Shown here: piece after piece, positions 6,163 through 13,723 of the stretch
Layout of the letters: every line of letters begins with the position of its first letter
Position numbering within the stretch: the first letter of the stretch is position 1
Assembly (NCBI GenBank): GCA_016287995.1
Contig: JAEEXW010000014.1
Coordinates: forward strand, 1 to 17,075
Reading direction: 5' to 3'
From: Bacteroidales bacterium
Lineage (GTDB): Bacteria; Bacteroidota; Bacteroidia; Bacteroidales; UBA3824
DNA: 17,075 bases
The notes under the pieces: model-generated
Told to the model about the DNA's origin: nothing
Databases searched by the model: none
What the model saw: only the letters and a program-made list of their open reading frames with translations
Translations under genes and position numbers: made by a program

Positions 6163-7929
6163 TTAATGTTCAATCACCTCATACCTTGCCAATTCCCAAC
6201 CGTTGAACACCATAATTATCCCTTGCAATGTCCAACCCTTATCTTTTGCGGCGGTCTGTAAACCGTTGTCGTTGATGTACTTGGGCAATTGGATGCGGGC
6301 TTCGGCGAGAAGGTCGTCAATGTCTTTTTCGTTTGATGATTTTGGACAATATTTCAACTCGATGACGTAGGCATACGGCGTGTCGAGGCGCGGTTCGAGG
6401 TAGAGGTCGCTGTAACAATGCCCGTGCGCATATTCGCTGTGCGCAAGGTAATAATTGAGATTTGTGCCGAACTGCCCCAAAATGAAGCCTTTGACAAACG
6501 CCTCGCCAGTCTTGATGAAATCGCGGTTGTCGGAAGTCTCTTTCATACAACTTGCGATGTAGCGCAGAAAAGGCTCGTGTTCGCCGTTCCAAGCAAAATT
6601 GTAGCCGAGGTCGTTCATTATGTTGTCGTCGGTTTTCCACGAAATCAGGGTTTCATACGACTTTTTCATATAGTCGAGGTATTGCTGACGGACGGTTGAA
6701 TTTGGGATTACAAGCAACGTCCTGCCCCTTTCGTGGTTGCCAACCGACAGCAAACCCATATAAAACATCAGACTGACAAGGTTTTCATAACTCGTAAGGT
6801 CTTTGAGCGAAAAGGTAGTTTTTACTCTTGCATAAATTTCTCCATCGGTGGTAATTCGCTGAATCAGAGATGTTTTTTCGCCGAATTGTTTTTCAAAACG
6901 GATTAGTTTCGCCATCTTGTTGTAATCGGTGATGATATTGTCATCCACCAACCTATCGGGAATATTGCCATCATTTTTGATATATTCTCTAAGAAAATAC
7001 AACGCCATATCAGAATTGTACATACGATCTTGGCTAACTGAATCCGTCGAAAAACAGTTGTTATCGTACCACGGCTTGGTGATTTTAATAAGTTCGTCAA
7101 CAGAATGATTAAAAATGCCCGTCGCATCGCGGTAATATTCAAGCATTTGGCGGAACTCGGTCTCAGTAAAACCAGCAAGCGTATTGAACTGAAAATCTGT
7201 GGAAATGTTCATTCCGATGTTGTAACCGCTCGTTACATCGCTGAGTGTCAACGGTGTAACGCCCGAAATCATAATCCTTGCAACAGGCGCGTTGTTGTCG
7301 GTGGTGGTGGCTTTCAAATTGTTGAAAAACAGACGGAAAAACCCGTCGCCGTGGGTCAAATCTTTATAGTTGCTCTCATTGTCGGCAAGCATTGTGTTGG
7401 CAAAGTTGTCGTACTCGTCGATAATTACATAAACTTCTCGACCTGAACGCTGAACGATATTAAGCAACTCCGTGAAAGCCGTGTTAGAGTCGGTCTGTAA
7501 CCTGATTTCGTCTAATGCACCTTCACGTAACATACATTTATATTTTTCTGCAAAATCCCTTAACGTCAAAAGCACAAGGTCGTTGAACGAATCGTTGACT
7601 TTTTCGGGGTCGGGATTTACTTTTGAAAAATTGAATTTCAAAATCAAATACTTGTTACGTTCTTCCGTAGGATTTTTGCCGATGTACAAATCGCCGAAAA
7701 GCATATCGAAATCGTCTTTCATATCGACATCGTAATACGCACTCAACATATTGAGCATTAGACTTTTACCAAACCGCCTCGGACGAAGAAACATCTGGTA
7801 TTTGAATTCTTCGAGCGCGGGTATGAACATTGTCTTATCCACATAATATCTGTTTTCTCTGCGAATCGTCGCAAAGTCGCTCTGTCCGTATGGTAGAAGG
7901 CGGTATGTTTTTTTTGCAAAAATAGTCAT
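6163..7929 (-). CDS. AAA-ATPase / PD-(D/E)XK nuclease-superfamily protein
   Basis: 588 residues of the family pairing an AAA-ATPase-like domain (PF09820 type) with a C-terminal PD-(D/E)XK domain (PF08011 type). The N-terminus shows LPYGQSDFATIRRENRYYVDKT and the P-loop-like FLRPRRFGKSLML (GKS at 54-56). Walker B is VYVIIDEYDN (D171, E172), and RIMISGVTPLTLSDVTSGYN is the typical sensor-like stretch. Near the C-terminus, YSDLYL (D508) and VIELKY (E524, K526) form the nuclease-type triad, followed by AEARIQLPKYI. The family is abundant, often multicopy, in Bacteroidetes; its function is unknown, with proposed roles in defence or mobile DNA. Both active sites look intact. It is separated from the upstream glycoside hydrolase gene by a terminator, so it is probably its own unit. 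Confidence 0.85.
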   Translation of the reverse strand: MTIFAKKTYRLLPYGQSDFATIRRENRYYVDKTMFIPALEEFKYQMFLRPRRFGKSLMLNMLSAYYDVDMKDDFDMLFGDLYIGKNPTEERNKYLILKFNFSKVNPDPEKVNDSFNDLVLLTLRDFAEKYKCMLREGALDEIRLQTDSNTAFTELLNIVQRSGREVYVIIDEYDNFANTMLADNESNYKDLTHGDGFFRLFFNNLKATTTDNNAPVARIMISGVTPLTLSDVTSGYNIGMNISTDFQFNTLAGFTETEFRQMLEYYRDATGIFNHSVDELIKITKPWYDNNCFSTDSVSQDRMYNSDMALYFLREYIKNDGNIPDRLVDDNIITDYNKMAKLIRFEKQFGEKTSLIQRITTDGEIYARVKTTFSLKDLTSYENLVSLMFYMGLLSVGNHERGRTLLVIPNSTVRQQYLDYMKKSYETLISWKTDDNIMNDLGYNFAWNGEHEPFLRYIASCMKETSDNRDFIKTGEAFVKGFILGQFGTNLNYYLAHSEYAHGHCYSDLYLEPRLDTPYAYVIELKYCPKSSNEKDIDDLLAEARIQLPKYINDNGLQTAAKDKGWTLQGIIMVFNGWELARYEVIEH

Positions 7930-7954
7930 AACACTGCTGTTTTAATTTCATGGG

Positions 7955-7962
7955 CAAAAATA
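7955..7962 (-). promoter_or_regulatory. Possible -7 element of the AAA-ATPase gene
   Basis: On the minus strand TATTTTTG (TAnnTTTG) lies about 25 bases before the ATG at 7929. No TTTG is found at the expected distance upstream, so only half of the consensus is present. Confidence 0.3.
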
Positions 7963-8030
7963 ATAATATTTTTTTAAATTTTGCTTTAATCCATTCCAAC
8001 TTTTTTTAATTGAAAATCGTTCCAACAACA

Positions 8031-8062
8031 CAAAAAAGAGCCGCAAAACTTGTTGCGGCTCT
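8031..8062 (-). terminator. Intrinsic terminator of the polysaccharide utilization operon
   Basis: Perfect 10-bp stem AGAGCCGCAA/TTGCGGCTCT (8037-8046 and 8053-8062) with a 6-base loop, followed in the minus-strand direction by a run of T residues (8032-8036). It lies 9 bases beyond the GH35 stop codon and ends the right-to-left operon. Confidence 0.85.
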
Positions 8063-8070
8063 AATCGTTT

Positions 8071-10386
8071 CTACTTTTTAAACTCCCCTTCCTTGATATA
8101 AACCTTATAATCTTTCATTAAACCCGGATTGCCTTTTTCCTGACGCGGAATTATCCGGATTGATTTTAATGTCTCTGTTTTGCCCATATCAATAACCACC
8201 GCGTGCGGGAACGAAACGTTGTCAACCGTCTGCCAATAAGTTGACTCCTGCAAATCGTAAAGTTTGTCAGCCGTGCACTCGCCCGAACGGGTCTCCTCAC
8301 TGTCAGCATAAACCACTTTCCAATCTTTTCGGTTGATAAGTTTACCTTTTTTGTCGTAAACGTCCAACTCCGCAAACGAGGTTATGTTGTCGCCCGTAAA
8401 ATTGTTCAAAGCCTCAACACACAAATAACGTCCGCTGACAGGTTTCTCAAAATCAATGATTTGCGGCGAAGCAACGTTTTGAAGCGTACCCGAAAGCACC
8501 GGCTGCTCTTTTGAAAGGTCAAGTTTTTCACCGTCTTTTCTGTGCGTTTGCGGAACACTAACACGCAAAAGGTCAAGAATCGGCTTGTCAAGACCTTTTA
8601 CAATCGGTTTTTCAGGCGAGAAGATGTCCAAAACGATAATCTCGTTTTCGCCCTTTTTCAACCAACAACCCGGCATATAAAGCGTTTGCTGAGGACCGAT
8701 TTCCCAAATTCTGCCCAAAGCATGACCGTTGACCCAGACAAAACCTTTGCCCCACGTAGAAAAATCCAAAAACGTATCTTCCGGCTTGTCAACCTTGAAA
8801 ACGCCTTTATAATAAGCAGGCATTTCGGTTTTTGTCAGAGCCGAATATTTTTTGTTTGCCGCAAAAGCGTAATCCAAAGGCAAAGAATAAACTTTCCAGT
8901 TTTTCAACTCCACGCCGTCTGCCGAAACCGACTTCGTAATGCCTTTGCGGTCGTGAATCGACTTGTCAAAATTTACCCTGCCCAAAGCCTCAACGTAAAT
9001 GTCAAGAACGCAGCCTTTTTTCAAGTTTCTGTCCAAAGAGAACGAAAACTCACCTTTTCTACGGTCAAGTTCAGCGATTTTTTCTCCGTCAGCAAAAACC
9101 AACGCAAAATCGTGAACCTCGTCAATCTTGATTTTTGTGCCTTTTTTGAGTTTGTCTTCAAGCGTGGTGCGGTAAAGAATCGAACCCCAGCCCTGATTGA
9201 ATTTTTCCATCGGCTTAATGTTTTCCGACTCAACAGCCGCAGGAAGGTTTTCAAAAACCGGCGCGTATTCCGTCAGCGTAAATTCAGGTATTCTGACCGC
9301 TTTTATCTGCGCAGGAATTTCTGCAAGTTGCTCACCCTCAGAGAGATGTTTTGACATCATTTCTCTCAGCAAAGTATATTTCGGTGTTACCTGACCGTTT
9401 TCAGAAACCGGCGCGTCATAATCGTAAGACGAACACATCGCACTGTAAGCGGGATTGTTGGCACCGCCCCAAAAACCGAACGTCGTGCCGCCGTGTGTCA
9501 TATAAAGGCTGAACGAAATGTTCTTTTCAATCATCTCTTCAAGTCCGCTGACCATGACGTCGGCGGGGCGCGTCTCGTGAGGTCTGCCCCAATGGTCAAA
9601 CCAGCCGCTCCAAAACTCGCTGCACATCAAAGGCGTATTCGGACGGAGTTCTTTCAACTTCTTAAACTGCGCGTCAATGTCGCTGCCCGTGCCGAAATTA
9701 ACCGTCCAAAGCAAATCGTCAAGAGCATTGTTTGTAAAATTGCTGCTCCAATCGCACTGAAACAAAGGCACTTTGTCAAAGCCCGATTTTTTTACAATGT
9801 CGCGGATTGCGCTGATATAAGGTTTGTCAGTGCCGTAACTTCCGTACTCGTTTTCAACCTGAACCATGATAATATTGCCGCCGTTGGTTATCTGCAAGGG
9901 CGAAAGTTGTTCGCCGACTTTCGCCATGAATTTTTCAACATGGTTCATATAATCGGCATCAAGAGTGCGCAGTTTTATGCTGTCGTTTTTCAAAAGCCAC
10001 CAAGGAAGACCGCCCATCTCCCACTCCGCACAAACATACGGACCCGGACGGACAATAATATACATTCCGTTTTTCTGCGCCAAACGGCAAAATTCAGCGA
10101 TGTCCTTGTCGCCTGAAAAATCGAATTTGCCTTCTTCCATTTCATGGTAATTCCAGAAAATATAAATACATAGTGTATTCATACCCAAGGCTTTACAGAG
10201 TTGAATACGGTTTTCCCAATACTCTTTCGGAATACGGGAATAATGAATCTCAGCGGCTTTAACAAGAAAAGGTTTGCCGTTTAGTAAAAAGGTCTTGTTC
10301 CCGACAGAAAAACTGCCCGTCTGAGGCTTTTGACCACAACTTGCAATTAGCAAGGCAGCGAAAAACATTAAAATTAATCTTTTCAT
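8071..10386 (-). CDS. GH35 beta-galactosidase, lipoprotein
   Basis: A glycoside hydrolase family 35 enzyme that would release beta-linked galactose from oligosaccharide ends. The start is set at ATG 10386 (MKRLILMFF), giving a lipoprotein signal with lipobox LIASC (Cys17) and 771 residues; the frame is open 18 codons further upstream without a better start. The GH35 barrel shows NGKPFLVKAAEIHYSRIP, the RPGPYVCAEWEMGGLPWWL stretch, the acid/base Glu in VENEYGSYG (E180) and the nucleophile in CSEFWSGWFDHWG (E257). Beta-rich accessory regions follow (TFLDFSTWGKGFVWVNGHALGRIW). The C-terminal 110 or so residues resemble an F5/8 type C (discoidin) carbohydrate-binding domain. It is the last gene of the operon, 86 bases after the GH30 stop. 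Exact linkage specificity cannot be read from sequence. Confidence 0.93.
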   Translation of the reverse strand: MKRLILMFFAALLIASCGQKPQTGSFSVGNKTFLLNGKPFLVKAAEIHYSRIPKEYWENRIQLCKALGMNTLCIYIFWNYHEMEEGKFDFSGDKDIAEFCRLAQKNGMYIIVRPGPYVCAEWEMGGLPWWLLKNDSIKLRTLDADYMNHVEKFMAKVGEQLSPLQITNGGNIIMVQVENEYGSYGTDKPYISAIRDIVKKSGFDKVPLFQCDWSSNFTNNALDDLLWTVNFGTGSDIDAQFKKLKELRPNTPLMCSEFWSGWFDHWGRPHETRPADVMVSGLEEMIEKNISFSLYMTHGGTTFGFWGGANNPAYSAMCSSYDYDAPVSENGQVTPKYTLLREMMSKHLSEGEQLAEIPAQIKAVRIPEFTLTEYAPVFENLPAAVESENIKPMEKFNQGWGSILYRTTLEDKLKKGTKIKIDEVHDFALVFADGEKIAELDRRKGEFSFSLDRNLKKGCVLDIYVEALGRVNFDKSIHDRKGITKSVSADGVELKNWKVYSLPLDYAFAANKKYSALTKTEMPAYYKGVFKVDKPEDTFLDFSTWGKGFVWVNGHALGRIWEIGPQQTLYMPGCWLKKGENEIIVLDIFSPEKPIVKGLDKPILDLLRVSVPQTHRKDGEKLDLSKEQPVLSGTLQNVASPQIIDFEKPVSGRYLCVEALNNFTGDNITSFAELDVYDKKGKLINRKDWKVVYADSEETRSGECTADKLYDLQESTYWQTVDNVSFPHAVVIDMGKTETLKSIRIIPRQEKGNPGLMKDYKVYIKEGEFKK

Positions 10387-10415
10387 TCTTTTTAGTTTAG
10401 TTTTTTGAAGATGTT

Positions 10416-10469
10416 GTTCTTTTTTATAAAAAAGAACCAAAAAATTTTTATGTTCGCGCTTTTCGCGCG
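10416..10469 (-). repeat. Compound intergenic hairpin repeat, copy A (GH30-GH35 gap)
   Basis: It has two parts at fixed spacing. A perfect 22-bp palindrome with arms GTTCTTTTTTA and TAAAAAAGAAC (10416-10437) is followed after 17 bases by the hairpin CGCGC-TTTTC-GCGCG (10455-10469). The 17-base linker (CAAAAAATTTTTATGTT) matches that of the copy at 15378-15431 at 14 of 17 positions. It fills most of the gap upstream of the GH35 gene, so in the mRNA it would be an intercistronic structured leader. Confidence 0.7.
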
Positions 10470-10472
10470 GAG

Positions 10473-11966
10473 TTAGGGCAGAGAGGTAAACACAACAGTT
10501 ACGACACTTTTAGCTGGAATTTGGGCGACGGTTTTAACTGAGGGCTGCCGTTTTAATTTGTTGCCCGGATTATCGTTCGTCAGATAAACTTCCGAAATTT
10601 TTTGCGGAAATTTTACTGACTCGTCCTTGTCGGAATAGTTGATTATTACTGCAACAAGTTTGCCGTCAGCATTTTTAAACGCGCTTGCCATCAATCCAGT
10701 CGGACTCTCGCCTGAGGATAATTTTATAGAGACACGCTTTGCGCCCGGACGAACAAAACGGCTGTAATTGCCCAACGTCCAAAGCAGACGGCTGTCAAAA
10801 AGTTTTCCGCTGATGACGGTTTCTTCGCCGAACTCCTGCAAAAGTCCGTCTTTGTAATTCTCACCGATTGCCCGCCACCACTGCCACGAAGAAGCGTTTG
10901 CCAAAACCAAATCATAATGAATGCACCGCGCAACATACAAAGCCGTTTTCATCGTCGTGTCAAAACCGTGTCCGAAACCGATTTCCTCATCGTTGCCCAT
11001 AATGCACTGCTCTGTCATCCAAAACTTTACGCCAAATTTGTCCAAAGTGTCATGAAGGTTTTGCCTCATCGACCGCAAAAAATCAAGCGGCGTGTTTGTC
11101 CAATAACCGTGTCCGGCGATAAGTTTGTCAACGTGTTTCAAGCCCAGAACGTTGGAGGAGGAATCCTCATTAAAAAGCGTCTGAATCACAAAACCCCTGT
11201 CGCTTTCGGTCTGATGTGTGCTGACCATTGCGCGGTAGTCGGAAGACTCGTTGACAAGAATTTTGGTGTCAAGATTTTTTGCAGAAAGAGACGAATCCAA
11301 AACACGGGTTATTTTTGCGACTTCGGCATTTGTTGCGGGAGTGCCTTCTTGTTTCGGTCCGAGCCAGTTCCAATGACCGTCAGGCTCGTTGACGGGACAT
11401 ATATACGAAATCTTAATGCCGTGGTTTTCTTCAAGACCTTTTACCGATTCAGCCATAAAATCCGCAAACTTGCCGTAACAGTCTGGCTTCAAATTGAAAG
11501 TGCCGCCACGTCCCGTATTTGTTGCAAGTCCGTTTTGCGTAAAATTGACAGGCGGAGAGTTCAAAAAAGCGATGAAAGTTTCAACGCCGCGCTTTTGAGC
11601 CTCTTTCATAAACTCAACCTGCGCACCCTGCTTTGAAAAATCCCACTCCCCGTCAGGCTTTAAGAAACATTCAGTCCGCGTAAAAGGCTGTATTTGAGCG
11701 TCTTCACCCTGATACGCACTGCCCGCGCCAAGGTTGAAACGCCAGATACTGAGGCCGATTCCCCTATCTTTTGAAAACAGCAAATCGGCGGCTTTTTGTA
11801 CTGTTTCTTCTTGCCAAGAGTCCGTGGTCTGAATCGTCCACGCATCAGAAGCCCCGAAACCGTCAACCGTCTGAAAAGTCTGGTTTTCATCGATTTCAGC
11901 ACTCTGCGTGTACTTTTCAGCACAACCCGTCAAAAGCAAAGAAAATATTAAGAGATGTCTTTTCAT
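10473..11966 (-). CDS. GH30 glycoside hydrolase, lipoprotein (distal paralogue)
   Basis: 497 residues with a short lipoprotein signal (MKRHLLIFSLLLTGC, Cys15), so probably anchored in the periplasm or at the cell surface. GH30 clan-A retaining enzymes cleave beta-linkages. The N-terminal FQTVDGFGASDAW (about 31-43) is the family's opening motif; GIGLSIWRFNLGAGS follows; the acid/base is E194 in CPVNEPDGHWNW and the nucleophile E319 in FWMTEQC. The end of the protein forms the beta-sandwich that GH30 enzymes carry (LGNYSRFVRPGAKRV, VAVIINYSDKDESV). It is clearly paralogous to the next gene upstream, but loops around the active site differ (SWQWWRAIGENYKDG here). Subfamily and substrate are not assigned; beta-1,6-galactan or beta-1,6-glucan activities are known in GH30. 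It lies 72 bases after its paralogue, across a stable hairpin. Confidence 0.88.
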   Translation of the reverse strand: MKRHLLIFSLLLTGCAEKYTQSAEIDENQTFQTVDGFGASDAWTIQTTDSWQEETVQKAADLLFSKDRGIGLSIWRFNLGAGSAYQGEDAQIQPFTRTECFLKPDGEWDFSKQGAQVEFMKEAQKRGVETFIAFLNSPPVNFTQNGLATNTGRGGTFNLKPDCYGKFADFMAESVKGLEENHGIKISYICPVNEPDGHWNWLGPKQEGTPATNAEVAKITRVLDSSLSAKNLDTKILVNESSDYRAMVSTHQTESDRGFVIQTLFNEDSSSNVLGLKHVDKLIAGHGYWTNTPLDFLRSMRQNLHDTLDKFGVKFWMTEQCIMGNDEEIGFGHGFDTTMKTALYVARCIHYDLVLANASSWQWWRAIGENYKDGLLQEFGEETVISGKLFDSRLLWTLGNYSRFVRPGAKRVSIKLSSGESPTGLMASAFKNADGKLVAVIINYSDKDESVKFPQKISEVYLTNDNPGNKLKRQPSVKTVAQIPAKSVVTVVFTSLP

Positions 11967-11984
11967 AATAACGATTTTTTATTA

Positions 11985-12026
11985 ACCCCGCACATAACAC
12001 AGCCAAAACTGCATTACATGCGGGGT
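11985..12026 (-). other. Strand-specific intercistronic RNA hairpin between the two GH30 genes
   Basis: In the minus-strand transcript the 42 bases form an 18-bp stem: ACCCCGCA with TGCGGGGT outside, and TGTAATGCAG with CTGTGTTATG inside (using four G-U pairs), closed by loop TTTTGG. On the plus strand the G-U pairs become A-C mismatches, so only the operon's own transcript folds fully. No T-run follows, so a simple terminator is unlikely; mRNA processing or stabilisation is a possibility. It sits 18 bases upstream of the downstream GH30 start. Confidence 0.6.
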
Positions 12027-12038
12027 ATACGCGGAAAA

Positions 12039-13706
12039 CTACTTACAATAAACAATTGTCGTAACAGATTTTGCGGGAACAACGATGTTGCCGTCGCTCA
12101 TGTTTGTACGTTCAAGTCTTTTGTCCTTGTCGGTAACAAAACGCAAAAACTTGGTGTTGCCTGAAAATCCGCTGACCGAAGGATTTACCCTGAGTTTCTG
12201 GTCGGTAAGATTTGTATAAACCGCCACTAATGTATTACCGTCTTCTGACAAAAATGCCGAACCGAAAAACGACCTGTCCAAACCGCAGTCCATTTCAACA
12301 CGTCTGAAACCCGGACGCACAAAACGGCTGTAATTGCCCAAAACATAGAGATTGACGTTTGCAGCCCAGTTGCCGCCGGTTGTAACGTCGGAATAGTCGT
12401 CAGCATAATCGGCAACGTTGCCGCCAAGTTTTATGAGGTAAAACCTGTTTTTCTGACTCCAACGCTCCTGTCCCCAGACCGTCCAATAACACCATGAAGA
12501 AACGTTTGCCCAAACCAAATCCGAATAAATCACTCTCGAGAGATAAAGCGCGTTGTCCATGTAGGTTGCCCCGTCAAGACCCGGATAATTGTCCGTTGCG
12601 GGATAGTCGTCAAGCATCGACCATTCGGTCTGCCAAAGTCCGATACCGTTGCTCTGAGCCTCGTTGTAAGCGTTTGAACGGATTTTTCTAAGGTCTGTCC
12701 AGTTGCGGTCTTCCCAGTAGGAATGTGCGCCGACAACTTTGTGAACGTGGCTCAAATCCTTTACCGAATTTTCTCCGCTGCCAAAAAATTCCGAAATCTG
12801 GTTTGCCCTGCCGTTATAAGTGTTGGAATAAGTTGCAGACCATTTTGCCGCTTCGGGTATGACGATTTGCGTGGTTTGAGAGCCGAGTTTTTCGTCAAGC
12901 AGTCTTACGAGTTTAGCAATTTCTGAATTTTGCCAGCCGCTGCCCTCCTGTCCGCCGTCCCAGTTGTACTGAGGCTCGTTTACAGGCGAAATATAGTCAA
13001 TCGGAATGCCGCTTTCGGTAAAGTGTTTTGAAACCTCAGACATATATTCTGCAAATTTTTCGTAACCCTCGTCTTCGAGGTTTGCTTTGTCGCCGCTGTT
13101 AGAAAACGCTTTGCCGTTTTTAGTCCAGAAAACGAGCGGAGAATTTGAAAAAAGCAGCATTTTTTCAACGCCGTATTTTTTAGCCTCCTGCATAAAATAC
13201 TGCTGACCTTTGCATTTTGTCCAGTCATAAGTTACGCCGTCATTTGCAAGATAACATTCTGCCCTGCGTGTAACGTCTTCAAGATCTGAGCCTTCGCCCT
13301 GCTCCGCACTCCCCGCCCCGAGGTTGACCCTCCACATCGAAAGTCCGATACCCGACAACTGTCCGTCCAAGGTGGTGTCCTGCGAAAAAAGCAGTTTTGC
13401 CATAGAGGATTTTGCCGCATACTTTGTGCCGACATATTCGCCGAGCCAGCAGTCCGACGCGCCGAAACCTTCCATCGTCTGATAAACAGTCGCGGCGTTT
13501 ACCGTAACGGAAATTTCATCGTCAGCACGCTCGTCAGAAGTGTTGACTACCTTCCAAGCGGAAGGCGTTCCTTCTTCGCCGCCGGGATTATTAGGATCTT
13601 GTGTCTGACCCGTATTAGATTGGTCAGGCTTGACATCTTCATGGCTGCAAGAAGCCATGAAAGATGAAGCCGTCGCAACTAACAAGATTAAAGATAATTT
13701 TCTCAT
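12039..13706 (-). CDS. GH30 glycoside hydrolase, lipoprotein (proximal paralogue)
   Basis: 555 residues with lipobox SFMASC (Cys20), then a Pro/Asn/Gly/Glu-rich linker (about 21-60) of the kind that holds surface lipoproteins off the outer membrane; SHEDVKPD after the Cys fits the charged pattern often seen on exported Bacteroidetes lipoproteins. The catalytic domain starts at YQTMEGFGASDCW (about 75-87). The acid/base is E244 in SPVNEPQYNWDGG and the nucleophile E361 in LWQTEWSM. The C-terminal beta-sandwich includes LGNYSRFVRPGFRRVEM. Versus the downstream paralogue it has a longer insertion after SWCYWTVWGQERW (about 30 residues), suggesting a different site or chain length preference. It begins 17 bases after the susD stop and is therefore in the same operon. 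Linkage specificity is unassigned. Confidence 0.88.
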   Translation of the reverse strand: MRKLSLILLVATASSFMASCSHEDVKPDQSNTGQTQDPNNPGGEEGTPSAWKVVNTSDERADDEISVTVNAATVYQTMEGFGASDCWLGEYVGTKYAAKSSMAKLLFSQDTTLDGQLSGIGLSMWRVNLGAGSAEQGEGSDLEDVTRRAECYLANDGVTYDWTKCKGQQYFMQEAKKYGVEKMLLFSNSPLVFWTKNGKAFSNSGDKANLEDEGYEKFAEYMSEVSKHFTESGIPIDYISPVNEPQYNWDGGQEGSGWQNSEIAKLVRLLDEKLGSQTTQIVIPEAAKWSATYSNTYNGRANQISEFFGSGENSVKDLSHVHKVVGAHSYWEDRNWTDLRKIRSNAYNEAQSNGIGLWQTEWSMLDDYPATDNYPGLDGATYMDNALYLSRVIYSDLVWANVSSWCYWTVWGQERWSQKNRFYLIKLGGNVADYADDYSDVTTGGNWAANVNLYVLGNYSRFVRPGFRRVEMDCGLDRSFFGSAFLSEDGNTLVAVYTNLTDQKLRVNPSVSGFSGNTKFLRFVTDKDKRLERTNMSDGNIVVPAKSVTTIVYCK

Positions 13707-13723
13707 GGGTTAACCCTCAATTT

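Noticed and set aside
8542..9354. 270-codon open frame on the plus strand
   Set aside because: It lies wholly opposite the GH35 gene, is rich in Arg/Phe/Asn without domain pattern, and is explained by codon usage of the real gene.
9493..10116. 207-codon open frame on the plus strand
   Set aside because: Antisense shadow of the GH35 catalytic domain, which carries all family motifs on the minus strand.
10917..11636. 239-codon open frame on the plus strand
   Set aside because: Antisense shadow of the distal GH30 gene; no recognisable protein pattern.
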